From Fistularia commersonii (lineage: Eukaryota > Chordata > Actinopteri > Syngnathiformes > Fistulariidae): 64,000 bases of DNA. The first letter of the stretch is position 1. Each line of letters starts with the position of its first letter. Below the pieces are notes generated by a model, which saw nothing but the letters and a program-made list of their open reading frames with translations, made no database searches and was not told where the DNA came from. The stretch covers positions 12,444,965-12,508,964 of the forward strand of contig JBBMNZ010000003.1 in assembly GCA_037954325.1 (NCBI GenBank). Reading direction: 5' to 3'. Shown here piece after piece: positions 41,366 through 52,109 of this stretch. The position numbers and the translations under genes are program-made.

Positions 41366-42234
41366 TGCTGAAGCTCCATGGGGGGCACTGTCAGGGGATT
41401 ATCCTACCGGTTATAGGGTGCTTACCAGGTGAGAAACAGTTTTATGACCAATTTAATGGACAGGTGAGGCTTCCAGTGACTTACAAGCTGCAAAACTACT
41501 CCAACTATGACCTATCTTTCTGATGTTGGTTATGGTGGGGTTCCTCACCACCTATGTAAATAATTACAGCATTGCAAGCTTACTGCTAATCTACTTTCTA
41601 AAGTTCCTCAATTACCAACACAATGAATGCAAAACCACAAATCACACTGCGTATCTGCTTGGCGAGTAGCTGAAGAAATAACAAACAGGGAGGAATAGCA
41701 AAAAACTATTTTCATAATTGAAATTGGAAAAAAAATAAAAAATAAAATAAATAAAATGAGTCAATGAATCAATTAATTTATGGTATTATGCGTAAATATT
41801 GTGACAGAGTTTTATTCAGGGCTTCACACAGGGCACCATTCATTTTGCGCTGTTCTACTGTAGCCTCACTCGAGGCACCATTTGTGGCATGGTGAGTGGA
41901 ACGAGAATTAGTTATTAATAATAACTAACAATTAGTAGTGATGATTATTAGTTATAAATTAAAGTTCCTGGAATACCAGCAACTCAAGAATGATACCAAC
42001 CTTCATTCAGGGCACCACCAGCAAAGCTGAAAAATTGTAACTAATGAGTGGAACTCAGTCAGTCTCAAGAAAGAAGTATTTTTCACAAAATGTCAATATT
42101 TAACAATGATGATATTTTAGATTAATAATGCATGAGTCTGAGCACTGACCCTGTTTCAAAGTCTTGTCACAATATCCGCACAAGAAATGCCAAGAAACTC
42201 CCCTTTTGAGATATAATAAAGTTTATTTGACGAT
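41366..42234. other. non-coding DNA
   Basis: AT-rich with AAATAAAATAAA and ATTAGT runs (41720-41960); no gene or known element. Confidence 0.5.
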
Positions 42235-43262
42235 CCAAGATGCAGTCTCTAGGGAAATCTAAAGAGCTGGAGGTATGCTCTAGAAAGTAGAGGAATGACA
42301 GTTAGTTGCAGCAACACAGAGTATGTATGTGTCAATGAGGGAACCCGATTGGAACGGTGAGGCTACAGGAAGTGGAGATCAAGAAGGTGGAGGATTTCAG
42401 GTACTTGGGGTACTCTGAGCCCCTTCTTGTTTGCAGCAGTGATGGACGGGCTGACAGATGAGGTTAGACAAGAATATCCATGGACCATGATGTTTGCAGA
42501 TGACATTGTGATCCGTAGTGAAAGCAGGGAACAGGTTGAGGAAAATCTAGAGGTAGAGGTATGCTCAAGAAAGGAGCAGAATGAAGGTTAGTCACAGCAA
42601 GACAGAGCATATATGTGTGATAGAGAGGAACCTAGGTGGAACGCTGAAGCCACAGGGAGTGTAGATCAAGAAGGTGGAGGATTTCAAGTACTTGGGGTCA
42701 ACAGTCCAGAGCAATGGAGAGTGTGGAAAAAAGGTGAAGAGACGGGTTCAAGCAGGTTGGAATTGCTGGAGAAAAGTGCCAGGGGTATTATGCGACAAAA
42801 GACTATCAGCCAGAATGAAAGGAAAGATGTACAAGACAGTGGTGAGACCAGTGATACTGTATGACCTAGGAACAGCAACAATGACAAAAAGTCAGGGGGC
42901 AAAGCTAGAGGTCACAGAGATGAAGTTGCAGAGATGAAGAGGTTCTCTTTGGGAGTGACGAGAATGGATAGGATCAGTAATGATTCTGTCAGAGGAACAG
43001 CACATGTTATATGTTTTGAAGAGAAGGTCAGAGAAGTCAAATTGAGATGGTTTGGTTACGTACAGAGGAGGGATAGTGAATATATTGGTGTTGGAGTTGC
43101 CAGGCAGGAGGTCAAGAGGAAGACCAAAGAGAAGATTTATGGACGTAGTGAGAGAGGATATGAAAGCAGTCGTTGTGGGAGAGGAGGATACACAGAATAG
43201 AGTTAGATGGAGCATGTTGATTCGCTGTGGTGACACCTGAGGGGAAAAGCAAAAAAGAGGAA
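42235..43262 (+). mobile_element. RTE LINE, RT palm to 3' end, with internal partial duplication
   Basis: 42275-42405 holds the start of the C-terminal region (MCVNEG, VEIKKVEDFRYLG). It then jumps back to the palm (42413-42553: DGLTDEVRQEYPWTMMFADD, IVIRSESREQVEENLE). From 42557 the C-terminal region is repeated and continues to the 3' end (KVEDFKYLGSTVQSNGECGK, KGKMYKTVVRPVILYDLGTA, IRNDSVRGTAHVICFEEKVR-like, GTGACACCTGAGGGGAAAAG at ~43235). The catalytic FADD is intact. The right end directly abuts antisense R4-like sequence. Confidence 0.85.
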
Positions 43263-44450
43263 GAATATTGCAACACCTCTTTACTATTTTGAACATCATC
43301 CCTGTGTTTTTGACCTGATAGTAAAGGACAATATCCCTACTTCTATTTGCTTTCACTTCGGCTTGCTTAAGGTGAAGGCCTTTTCAGGATCTGCCACACT
43401 TATTGAAGACATTTGACATCCAGATGTTGTGGTTTTAAGTCACAGTGAGTCGAATTAAAGATTTGATGTCACGCTCATTCTTGGCGTACATCTTGATGTC
43501 ATCCATGTAGAGGAAGGGACTTAGGGCTATGCAGAGCAACGGGGAGGTCAGTGCATCTCCTTGGTATATGTCACATTTTGTTACCTTTGTTACCAATGTT
43601 ACCTGTGTCCATGTGTGGCATTGAGTCATTGGGTTTCTTATAATCAAACAAACCTGTGCATAGGTTGATACTTTTGGTCTTGCAGTTCTGAGCAATTGCT
43701 GTGTTGATCAGTTGTGTGGCTACTTTGGTATTGCTGGGGATTCTTTTATGTGCTCTGCTCATGTATTGATTTATGTGTCTACTCACCATGGCTGCTATGA
43801 TACCTGACAGGAGCTTTAATGTTTTACTTAGACAGTTATAGGCTGGTGTTTGGATGGCACTGGGTCCTTCTTTTTGACCTTTATGATAACAACTGTATGG
43901 CCTTTGATCAGCCACTATGGGTCAATCTGGGTTCAGGATCTTTGCAGCTGGTTCTTCTGTACTGACAGTCATTTATGGAGTACGGTTAGCTTTCTGATCC
44001 ATTAGGTGTGACTCATGTTGGGCCCCAGTGCTGTCCAGCTGTTCATCTTAATAGAATGTCTGCTGTGATCATATCTACTGATATGTTCTAAGAGCCTTTT
44101 GTGGTCTGCTTTCAATAGGATCACTCTCCCCTGCGATGGTATTTGATGCCTCCTAATCCCAGATATTCTTCATGTAGAGCTCAGGAGGTTCTATCTGGGC
44201 GTTCTTACTATCCTTCTACTTAAGGACTTAGTAGCGAGTTCTTTTGCTTTCATTTTTGTTGTTGGGTGTCAAAGCATGTCCTGATCCTCAGCATATATGG
44301 CTTCTCACTAGATGGCATGTGTGTTGTGTTCCAATAGCAAACTTCTTGTCGGGGCTTTTTCTCCTCAAACACCAAATGCGGAATTGTTAGACAGGGCATC
44401 ATCTGTACTTGCATAGCTGCTAATTGTGGTTTAATTCATGCTGAGGAATA
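43263..44450 (-). pseudogene. R4/Rex6-like RLE LINE, N-terminus to RT palm
   Basis: The minus strand reads MMPCLTIPHLVFEEKKPRQE and EKPYMLRIR near 44400-44280, then KMNSWTALGPNMSHT-like text and the RT: CLSKTLKLLSGIIAAMVSRH, INQYMSRAHKRIP, QLINTAIAQNCKTKSINLCT, KCDIYQGDALTSPLLCIALS (43915-43510). The catalytic block YMDDIKMYAKNERDIKSL follows at 43510-43450. Between ALSPF and LYMDD a segment normally present in the palm is deleted, and the same deletion is present in the copy at 60193. Its low-coordinate end abuts the RTE 3' end. Confidence 0.8.
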
Positions 44451-44584
44451 AACTGGCTTTTTAACAGTAAAGATCCTTGTTTGGACCCTCCTGGATACCC
44501 CTCAGCAGGATTCACACACCCTGTCTACTGTAGTGAAGTCAGTGGTTCCACGTATGGATTTGAGTTACATTACAGGATACTATA
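44451..44584. other. short spacer
   Basis: Nothing recognised. Confidence 0.4.
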
Positions 44585-47065
44585 TCATGTAGCCTCAGGG
44601 GGGCAACAACCCAGTGTCTCTCTGCTGGCTTCAGGAGGGGGATTTGGTGTCAAAATTGTGTCAAAACCAAATATGCAAATCAAACCTACGAATCTCAAAC
44701 AGAAATGGGTGAGGCCCAGGATAACAATGACCGCCATTGGTGCTTATAAAATGCAGGGCACCAATGGAAATTGGGCAACTGTGGGTCAAAGACAGAGAGG
44801 AGGAAGCAGAGAGAGAAGAGGAAAAGGAAAAGTCTGGGAAAGAGAGACTCTGAATATTGGGACAATGATAGAAAAAGCTAGAGAGCTGGTTGACATGTTG
44901 GAGAGAAGGAAGATGGATAACCTATGTGTCCAAGAGACCAGATGGAAAGGTTGGAAGCTTAGGAGTAGGTTTTAAGTTTTACTATCACAGCACAGACAGA
45001 AAGAGACATGGAGTAGGAGTTATCTTGAATGAGGAGTTTGTTTGCAATGCTCTGGAGGGGAAAAGAGTGTCAGATAGACTTGTGATTCTGAAACTGGAAA
45101 TTGATGGGTTGATGCTCAATATTGATAGTGGCTAAGATCCATCTGTGGCACGTGAGTAAGAGGAGAAGGAGACGTTCTGGAATCAGCCAGATAAAGTGAT
45201 GCAGAATATCCCCAAATATGAGATGGTGGATATTGGTGCAGACTTCAGTGGGCATGATAGTGCAGACAATAGAGGTAATGAAGAGGTGATGAGGAGGTAT
45301 CCAGAATAGGAGCACAGAGGGACAGATGGTGCAAAAAAGGATGGAAATGGTTGAATTGAATACCTTTTTTGAGAAAAGGCAGGAACACACAGGTAGACTA
45401 CATCCTGTACAGACAGTGTAATCTGAGGGACTGATTGCAAAGTAGTATGTCTAAGGCTGGAAATTAAAGGCTTGATGCTCAATGTTGATAGTTGCTACGC
45501 CCCACAGGTGGGAAGAGGAGAAGGAGAAATTTTGGAGTGAGTCAGACAGCGTGATACAGAAAATGAGAGAGTCGTGCAGACTTTATTTAACATGATCGTA
45601 CAGACAACAAAATTTGATGGGCAGGTTTGGTATCCAGGATAGGAAGACAGAGGGATAGATGATGGTAGGCTTTCTAAAAAGGTTGGTGATGGCTATAGTA
45701 AAGAGGCAGGAACATAGGGTAAGTTATAAGAGCAAAGGTAGGAGCCCAAAGGTGAGCTACATCTTGTAAAGATGATATAAATCTATAGGAGATCACTGAC
45801 TCCAAAGTAGTGTTAGCAGGGAATGTAGCCAGACAGCGTAGGATGGTTTGCTGTACGATTAATTTGGTCACAAGAAAGAGAGAGAGGACAAAGGCAGAGC
45901 AGAAGACAAAGTGGTGGGAGCTGAATAGGGAAGAGTGTTGTTTTGTTTTTAGAGTTATGAAAGGCTATGGGTAGTCAGGGAAAGTTTACAGATGACTGGA
46001 CAACTACTGTTAATGTGATCAGGGAGACAGGTAGGAAAATACTTTATGTGTCTCCTGGAAGGAAAGTAGATAAGAAGACTTGGTGGTGGAATGAGGAAAT
46101 GCAGGAGTATATACAGAGAAAGAGGTTAACAAAGAAGAGGTGGATCACTGGGTTAGAGTTGATGAGCCAATTAAATGAAGTTAAGGGAAAGAGTAGTCAA
46201 AACTACTCTGAGACCAGAAATCAGTTTTCTTGAGCAGCAGTATGGTTTCATGCAATGGAAGAGTACTACAGATGCAGTATTTGCTTTAAGAATGCTGGTA
46301 GAGAAGTACAGAAAAGGTCTGAGGGAACTGCTTTATTGCTAAAGTAGACTTAGAAAAGCACATGACAGGGTGCCAAGAGATGAAATATCATATTGTATGT
46401 GGACGTCTCTAGTGGCAGAGAAATACATTAGACTGGTGCAGGACATGTATGCGAGATGTGCATAAAAGTCCAGAGTAATGAAGAGTGTGGAAAAGAGGTA
46501 GAGAAACAGGTTCAAGTAGGTTGGAACAGGTGGAGAAAAGTGAGAGACGTACTATGCAATATATAAATATCAGCCAGAATGAAAGGAATGTTGTACAAGA
46601 TAGTTGTGAGACCAGCCACGCTGTATATTTTGGAGATTGTGGCAGGAAAAAAAAAATGAAACAGAGATGAAGCAGAGATGAAGATATTGAGGTTCGCTTT
46701 GGGGATGACAAGGATGGATAGGATTAGGAATGAGTGTGTCAGAGGAACAGCACCTGTTACATTTTTTGGAGAGAGGGTCAAGGAAGCCAGACTGAGATGA
46801 TTTGGTCATGTTCGTAGGAGGTATAGTTCATATTTCCATAGAAGGATGCTGGTCTTGGAGCTGCTAAGCAGGAGTCTCTAGAGGAAAACCAAAGAGAAGA
46901 TTTATGGACTTAGAGAAGATTTATGTACATAGTGAAAGAGGACCTGAAGTTTGCTGATGTGAGAGAAAAGGAAACAGAGAATAGGGTTAGATGGAAGTTG
47001 ATTTGCTGAGGCAACCCCTGAACGGAAAAGCTGAAAGGCGAAGAAAGAAAAATTATACATATACA
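44585..47065 (+). mobile_element. RTE LINE, 5' to 3' with internal deletions and an endonuclease duplication
   Basis: Leader 44585-44830; endonuclease from MIEKARELVDMLERRKMDNL, CVQETRWKGWKL (~44865-44960); a second, overlapping pass through the endonuclease from ~45450; linker (FTDDWTTTVNVIRETGRKIL, KTWWWNEEMQEYIQRKRLTK at 45970-46130); a short RT piece (QQYGFMQWKSTTDAVFALRM-like, 46220-46400); C-terminus (46440-46960). The 3' end is GGCAACCCCTGAACGGAAAA at ~47010-47030. The RT palm with its catalytic motif is missing. Stops are frequent. Confidence 0.85.
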
Positions 47066-47066
47066 C

Positions 47067-47101
<35 letters not shown>
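47066..47101. repeat. (GT)n microsatellite at RTE tail
   Basis: About 17 GT units follow the RTE 3' end (…ACATATACACAGGTGTGT). Confidence 0.95.
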
Positions 47102-47104
<3 letters not shown>

Positions 47105-47511
47105 ACGCATCACTTGGTGTATGCACATTTGTGGGTGCAGTTTTTCACATGCGTTGCAGATAGTTTCACACAGCAAGAACTTACAATGGGTGCTTGAGTG
47201 TCCAGTTGCCATGTAAAGTGGGAAGCCACAGCAGGCAGGTGATTTGTAGTTCGCAGAGACTAATGAAGTGGTCGCTCTGCCACCCTGACTCCTGCAAGAT
47301 CAATTCTGCGGTGTCAGGTGTACTTTATGAATGATGGAAATCTTCTAAGGCCTTCCATATACCTGTATCCCAGGCATCACTGCCTCCACTTTCACACACA
47401 CTCACCCACACACACACAAACAGATACACACATACTTACACATATTTCGCATACACAGTATGCCTGATCCCAGGCACACACACCCACACACACACACACT
47501 CACACACACAC
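47102..47511. other. spacer between inverted repeats, CA-rich right half
   Basis: 47102-47385 is unique-looking. 47386-47520 is rich in interrupted CA repeats with two CCAGGCA motifs. No gene. Confidence 0.6.
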
Positions 47512-47600
47512 TCACACACACACCTGTGTATATGTATAATTTTTCTTTCTTCGCCTTTCAGCTTTTCCGTTCAGGGGTTGCCTCAGCAAATCAACTTCCA
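47512..47600 (-). repeat. inverted copy of the RTE 3' end
   Basis: Exact reverse complement of 46992-47080 (about 88 bases, no mismatch seen): TGGAAGTTGATTTGCTGAGG through AGGCGAAGAAAG and the first GT units. It stops sharply at TTCCA, whereas the left copy continues into the RTE coding region. A ~430-base spacer, rich in CA repeats on its right side, separates the arms. Confidence 0.95.
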
Positions 47601-48589
47601 AGTATCTCTAACTGTGTTTTGTTACTTTAGGAACAGTTATGATGATAACAATTATAACTATGGCCCATAATTATTCAATAATGAATTTTCATTAGTGAAT
47701 TAGATTTTTACATTAGATGACACAACATTACCTCAACCTGCATTTCTCCTTGCAACAACACATCAGCTGCAAATCTTATGCCTGTATGCTAAGAGCACGA
47801 TAAAAAACTATTGTGTCTATAAGGTCAGAAAACACAGCTGATCACTGCCTTAAAACATACTATAACTATACACTTGACTGCCTCAGAGTAATATTTTAAC
47901 AAACAAATAAAATCTCAGGAAAAGGGTATGTTTTTTCTTTTTTATTTACTGCTATCAATATTTTAATGTGATTACTGAATTTACAAGAGTAGTATGTCGC
48001 ATAACAAATTACGAAGAGAAGTGTGTCACAATACTGCATTAATGCACGCAATCACAATCATGTGATCGGCAAGTTTTGCTGTGCCAATGACTTTGTAGTC
48101 ATCATTTGTAGGATGACTCTTGCCACGCAGATGATGCAATTGTCCGGCTCCAAAAATCCAAAAGTGCTCACAGGTGTAGATGAAAGACGAGCTTTTAAAC
48201 TGTTAATGCAAAATAATGTGTGCAATGTTTTAATCTGTTGAAGATAATGAAAGTGGAGGTTGGTCTTTTTATCCCTAACTGCCCTTTGATCCCATCCAGT
48301 CTGGCTTTTGAAGCATCTGCTTCCGTAATGAGGAAGAGTTTATCACAACACATGCAGTTTCAGGAAATTAATTCAAAGTTTAATGGTGTATTTGTCCTGA
48401 TGATTAACTGCTGAGTCTCGTTCTTTATAACACTACTGATCCTTGCTGTAAAACAGGTTGCAAGCAGGACAAAATAATCTTATACATTATATGTTATAAC
48501 AATTATCCTAAAATTCCAAGGGATTAATTATGCCTGTGTGTGTCACAGCAATATTACCTACTATATTTCCAGAAAATAAAATAATGTAG
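47601..48589. other. non-coding DNA
   Basis: AT-rich, no recognised element. 48120-48400 has short open frames without motifs. Confidence 0.5.
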
Positions 48590-48860
48590 CCAGTGTCTCC
48601 TTGAGCCGGCCTCAGGGGGGTACAGGCGACTTTCTCCCTGAACTGGTCCCAAGGCCAGATAAATGCAGATGGTTGCATCAGGAAGGGCATCTGGCGTAAA
48701 ACTTTTGCCAAAACCAAACATGCGAATCAAACCTTATGTTCTCAGGCCATATCGGTCGAGGCTCGGGTTAACAATGGCCATTGGTATCGATGAGGAAATT
48801 GGGCGACTGTGGGTCGAAGATGGAGGGGAGGAAGGCAAATTCGGAACCAGGGAGCAAAGA
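48590..48860 (+). mobile_element. RTE LINE 5' leader fragment
   Basis: AGCCTC-like start is degraded, then GATAAATGCAGATGGTTGC, GGAAGGGCATCTGGCGTAAA, CCAAAACCAAACATGCGAAT and the CCATTGGTATCGATGAGG block common to RTE leaders. Ends before the endonuclease. Confidence 0.75.
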
Positions 48861-48861
48861 G

Positions 48862-48975
48862 GAACGATTCTCTTGATCTTCCTTGTAACCAGAGTTCTCC
48901 TACCATCCTATGCTGTCTGGCTACACTCTCACCTACAACTACTCTCCAGTCACTGATATCTTTCAGGTCAGCACA
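48862..48975 (-). mobile_element. RTE LINE endonuclease C-terminal fragment, inverted
   Basis: The minus strand reads ADLKDISDWRVVVGESVARQ then HRMVG, the same block seen at 34892 and 58140. It is sandwiched between two plus-strand RTE leaders. Confidence 0.75.
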
Positions 48976-49587
48976 AGCCTGAGCCCTGAGCCAGCCTTGA
49001 GGGGGCACTGGCCAGAGTCTCCCTGAGCCTGCTCTGGATAAATGTCGAGGAAATGTCAGGAAGGGCATCCGGCGTAAAATGTTTGCCAAAACCAAATATG
49101 CGAATCAAACCTAATAACCAGATCATACCAGATCGGTTGAGGCCCGGGTTAACAAGGACCGGCATTGGTACCAATGACTTACAGGGAACCACTAGAAACT
49201 AGGATCCTCTCGGTAGCAGAGAGAGAAGGAACGGCAAGAGTCTGGGACTGAGAGTAGGGACTTTGAATATTGGGACTATGACAGGAAAAGGTAAAGAGTT
49301 GGTCAACATGACACAGAGAAGATAGGTGATATACTGTGTGTCCAGGAGACCAGTTGGAAAGGTAGTAAGGCTAGAAGCTTAGGACCAGGCTGTAAGTGGT
49401 ACTGACAGGAAGAGAAATGGAGTAGGAGTTATCTTGAAGGAGAACTTTGTTGCAAATTTTCTGGAGGTCAAAAGAATGTCAGATAGACTTATGAGTCTGA
49501 CACTAGAAATTGAAGGTGTGATGCTCAATGTTGTTAGTGGCTATGCCCCGCAGGTGGGATGTGACTCTGAAGAGAAGGAGAAGTTCT
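48976..49587 (+). mobile_element. RTE LINE, leader and first part of endonuclease
   Basis: A second leader (GATAAATGTCGAGGAAATG, GGAAGGGCATCCGGCGTAAA) leads to the endonuclease: CVQETSWKGSKARSLG-like text (49335-49390) and then the open frame NFVANFLEVKRMSDRLMSLT, LEIEGVMLNVVSGYAPQVGC and EEKEKF (49440-49587). It is interrupted exactly after KEKF by LTR-like sequence. Confidence 0.8.
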
Positions 49588-49800
49588 GTCACGGCATGGA
49601 AGGACTCGGACAGGGAACCATACCACCAGAACTGGAGTTTGATAGAGTCTCTTTATTTTTAGATCGGGGTTTTGCAGGGTCAGGGTCCGAAGGTCCAGGG
49701 GGGGCTCTCGCAGGGTAGGGGTTCAAGGTGCAGGGGGGGATGGGGGGGGGGATATCATGGTGGGATGGTCATCACCCTGGTCACAAAGTAACAACATTCG
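49588..49800 (-). repeat. LTR-like sequence interrupting the RTE
   Basis: Begins TGTCACGGCATGGAAGGACT. On the minus strand it has ATCTAAAAATAAAGAGACTC (polyadenylation-like) and ends GTCCTTCCATGCCGTGACA, a common end for fish Gypsy LTRs. The far boundary and its TG/CA partner were not found. Confidence 0.4.
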
Positions 49801-49879
49801 TGGTTACATTTCTTCACTCTGTCCCCATTTGCTTTATCCCCAGGTTGTCCAACTCCCTCCCACAGCCTATAAACATGCA

Positions 49880-50458
49880 GTGATTGGAATAGTTAGGTGC
49901 TAATTTGCAAGCAGGGGGAAGGAGACAGTGTATCATTGTTTTTCTGCACCTGGTCCAGGATAATTCCCAACTTTTGCCCGGTTTCAGCTGCCCCCATATC
50001 TTTCTAGAAGCTTGTATTTTACAGAGGACTCCTGGTCCAAAAATGCCGATAGTGCTTTTAAGTCCCTCACTGCAACATTAGTTGTTGTAATGCCTCTACC
50101 CACCTCATACACCTTCAATTTTTTTTGTTTCCAATGATAGAATCTTGAAAGAATTCTCAAAATACCAAAGGAGCCAGATCCAGATGACTGTCAAAGTGTC
50201 TTGGCATCCTCCCCGAGCCAAGGCACATCTGCCCTGAATGAGGTTTTGTGAATATTCAAAGTTCATAATGTCCCTTGGCAGTGTAAATAGCAGGGTGCTT
50301 TGTAGAGCCCAAACATCTATATTAAACGTATCTGCCCTGTAATCTTGACGCTTTTTGTCACACACCGCATCCCTATTCCAAGTATTGAGGAAATTGTCCC
50401 AAACAAGCCAAGAGTTATAACTTAAACTGACCACATTACTACATTTTATACTTCCCAT
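49880..50458 (-). pseudogene. unrecognised protein remnant, possibly retroelement-derived
   Basis: A 117-codon open frame (50458-50105) continues in another frame through ITTTNVAVRDLKALSAFLDQ, ESSVKYKLLERYGG down to about 49960. It is Trp-rich (SWLVWDNFLNTWNRD, IWIWLLWYFENSF) with several Cys (CALARGGCQD). The neighbouring LTR-like piece suggests an envelope or other retroelement protein, but I do not recognise the family. Confidence 0.3.
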
Positions 50459-50695
50459 TGCTGTTTAGTTCTAGAGGGCATTAAATGTGCCTACCATTTT
50501 CAGCCAAACTGAAATTACATTTTATAATAATGTCTTCAAAATGTTAAGTGTGTTAGGGCTGGTGCAGGTTGGAAAATTAAATTAATTAGAAATTAATATT
50601 GATCATTTCCAAAATAATGATCTAGAGTAGAAAAGAAGTAGAATGAAAGTAAAAAATATTTTCTACATTTTCTCCTTTAATGATTTTTAATCCAT
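50459..50695. other. AT-rich spacer
   Basis: Nothing recognised. Confidence 0.4.
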
Positions 50696-52108
50696 CTATC
50701 CATCCATCTTCACCTGCTTATCCAGAGTCAGGTCACAGGGGAAGCAGCTGGTGGAGAGAGGCCCAGACCTCCCTCTCCCCTGCTACATTGTACAGCTCTT
50801 CTGGAGGGACCCCAAGGTGTTCCCTGGTTAGCCTAGAGACATAGTCTCTCTACTGTATCCTGAGTCTTCCCCGTTGCCTCCACCCAGATGGACATGCCCA
50901 GAATACCTCCCTGGGAAACAGCCAGGAGGCTTCCTGACCATATCCCCAAGCCACCTCATCTGAGTCCTCGTTATGTGGCGGAGCAGCAACTCTACTCCAA
51001 GCTCCTCCCAGATGACTGAACTTCTCACACTGTCTTGAAGGGAGACTTAAAAAGGGGAATCACCCCCGGTCTGCCAGTCCAGCAGCACTGTCCCCAACAT
51101 CCACGCAATGCAACAGAGGTTTGTCAGCCAGGACAGGCCTACTACATCCAGAGCCTTGAGGAACTGAAGAACTTTTTGATTGCTTCGGCAATTTCAGCCC
51201 AAGAAATAGGTGTCTGTTGCAGAGTCCCCCGGCTCTGCTTCTCCATTTGAAGGCATTTCAACTGGGCTTAGGAGGTTTCGGAAGTAATCCTGCCATTGAT
51301 CTACAACATCTTGAGTTGAGGTCAGCAGCACCCCACTCCCGCTGTACACAGTGTTGACAGAGCACTGCTTCCCTCTCCTGAGCCACCGGACGGTGGACCA
51401 GGATCTCCTGGAAGCCCAACAGAAGTCGTTCACCGTGGTCTCACAGAACTCCTCCCACACCCAAGTTTTTGCCTCAGCAACCACCAAATCCACATGCCGC
51501 TTGGCCTGCCACATGCCGCTTGGCCAGCCCCACAGGCCAGAAAGGCAAGATAGGTCTCCTTCTTCAGTTTGACAGTATCCTTCACGGGTGGGGTCCACCA
51601 GCTTTGAGGGCTGCTACCCCGACAGGCATTGAGCGCCTTACGGCCGCAGCTCCATACTCCTGCTTCGACAATGGAAGAACATTGCCCATTCTGACTAAAT
51701 GTCCCCCTGCCTCCCTCGTACATGGCTGTAAGTCCAGCCATTCTCGAGAAGCCTGGTTCCAGATCCCATGCTGTATGTCAAGGTGAGTCCCACTATATCT
51801 AGTCAGAATCTCTCAGCCTGGCTCAGCAGCTTGAGCTCCTTCCCTGTAAGAGAAGTGACATTTCATGTACCAAGAACCAGCTTCTGCAGTCAAAGATCGG
51901 ACCACCAAGGTCCCCCACTCCAGCCACCACCCGGCTCAGACTGCATCTGACCCCCTTTGGCCTTTCCTGTGGGTGTTGAGCCCAGGGGAAGACGGACCCA
52001 TGTCAGTCCTTCAGGTTGTGCCCGGCTGAGCCCCATGGATGAAGGCCTGGCCACCAGGCACTTGCTATCGTGCCCCGTCTCCGGGCCTGGCTCCAGGTTC
52101 TGGAGGTA
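50696..52108 (-). mobile_element. fish LINE (FADDVVLLAS-type family), internally deleted
   Basis: Minus-strand order: 5' leader (52100-51800), endonuclease tail and linker (51598-51194: QAKRHVDLVVAEAKTWVWEE, FCETTVNDFCWASRRSWSTV, RWLRRGKQCSVNTVYSGSGV, LLTSTQDVVDQWQDYFRNLL), RT fingers (FLKALDVVGLSWLTNLCCIA, ~51180-51080). It then jumps to the extreme C-terminus (VIWEELGVELLLRHITRTQM, RWLGDMVRKPPGCFPG, 51028-50828). The palm is deleted. Fragments of the same family are at 7240 and 62150. The clade (I/Jockey-like or other) cannot be fixed by eye. Confidence 0.8.
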
Positions 52109-52109
52109 C

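Noticed and set aside
43289..43452. the ~160 bases missing from the 60-kb R4-like copy as a spliced intron
   Set aside because: Borders lack GT...AG in either orientation; simple deletion is more likely.
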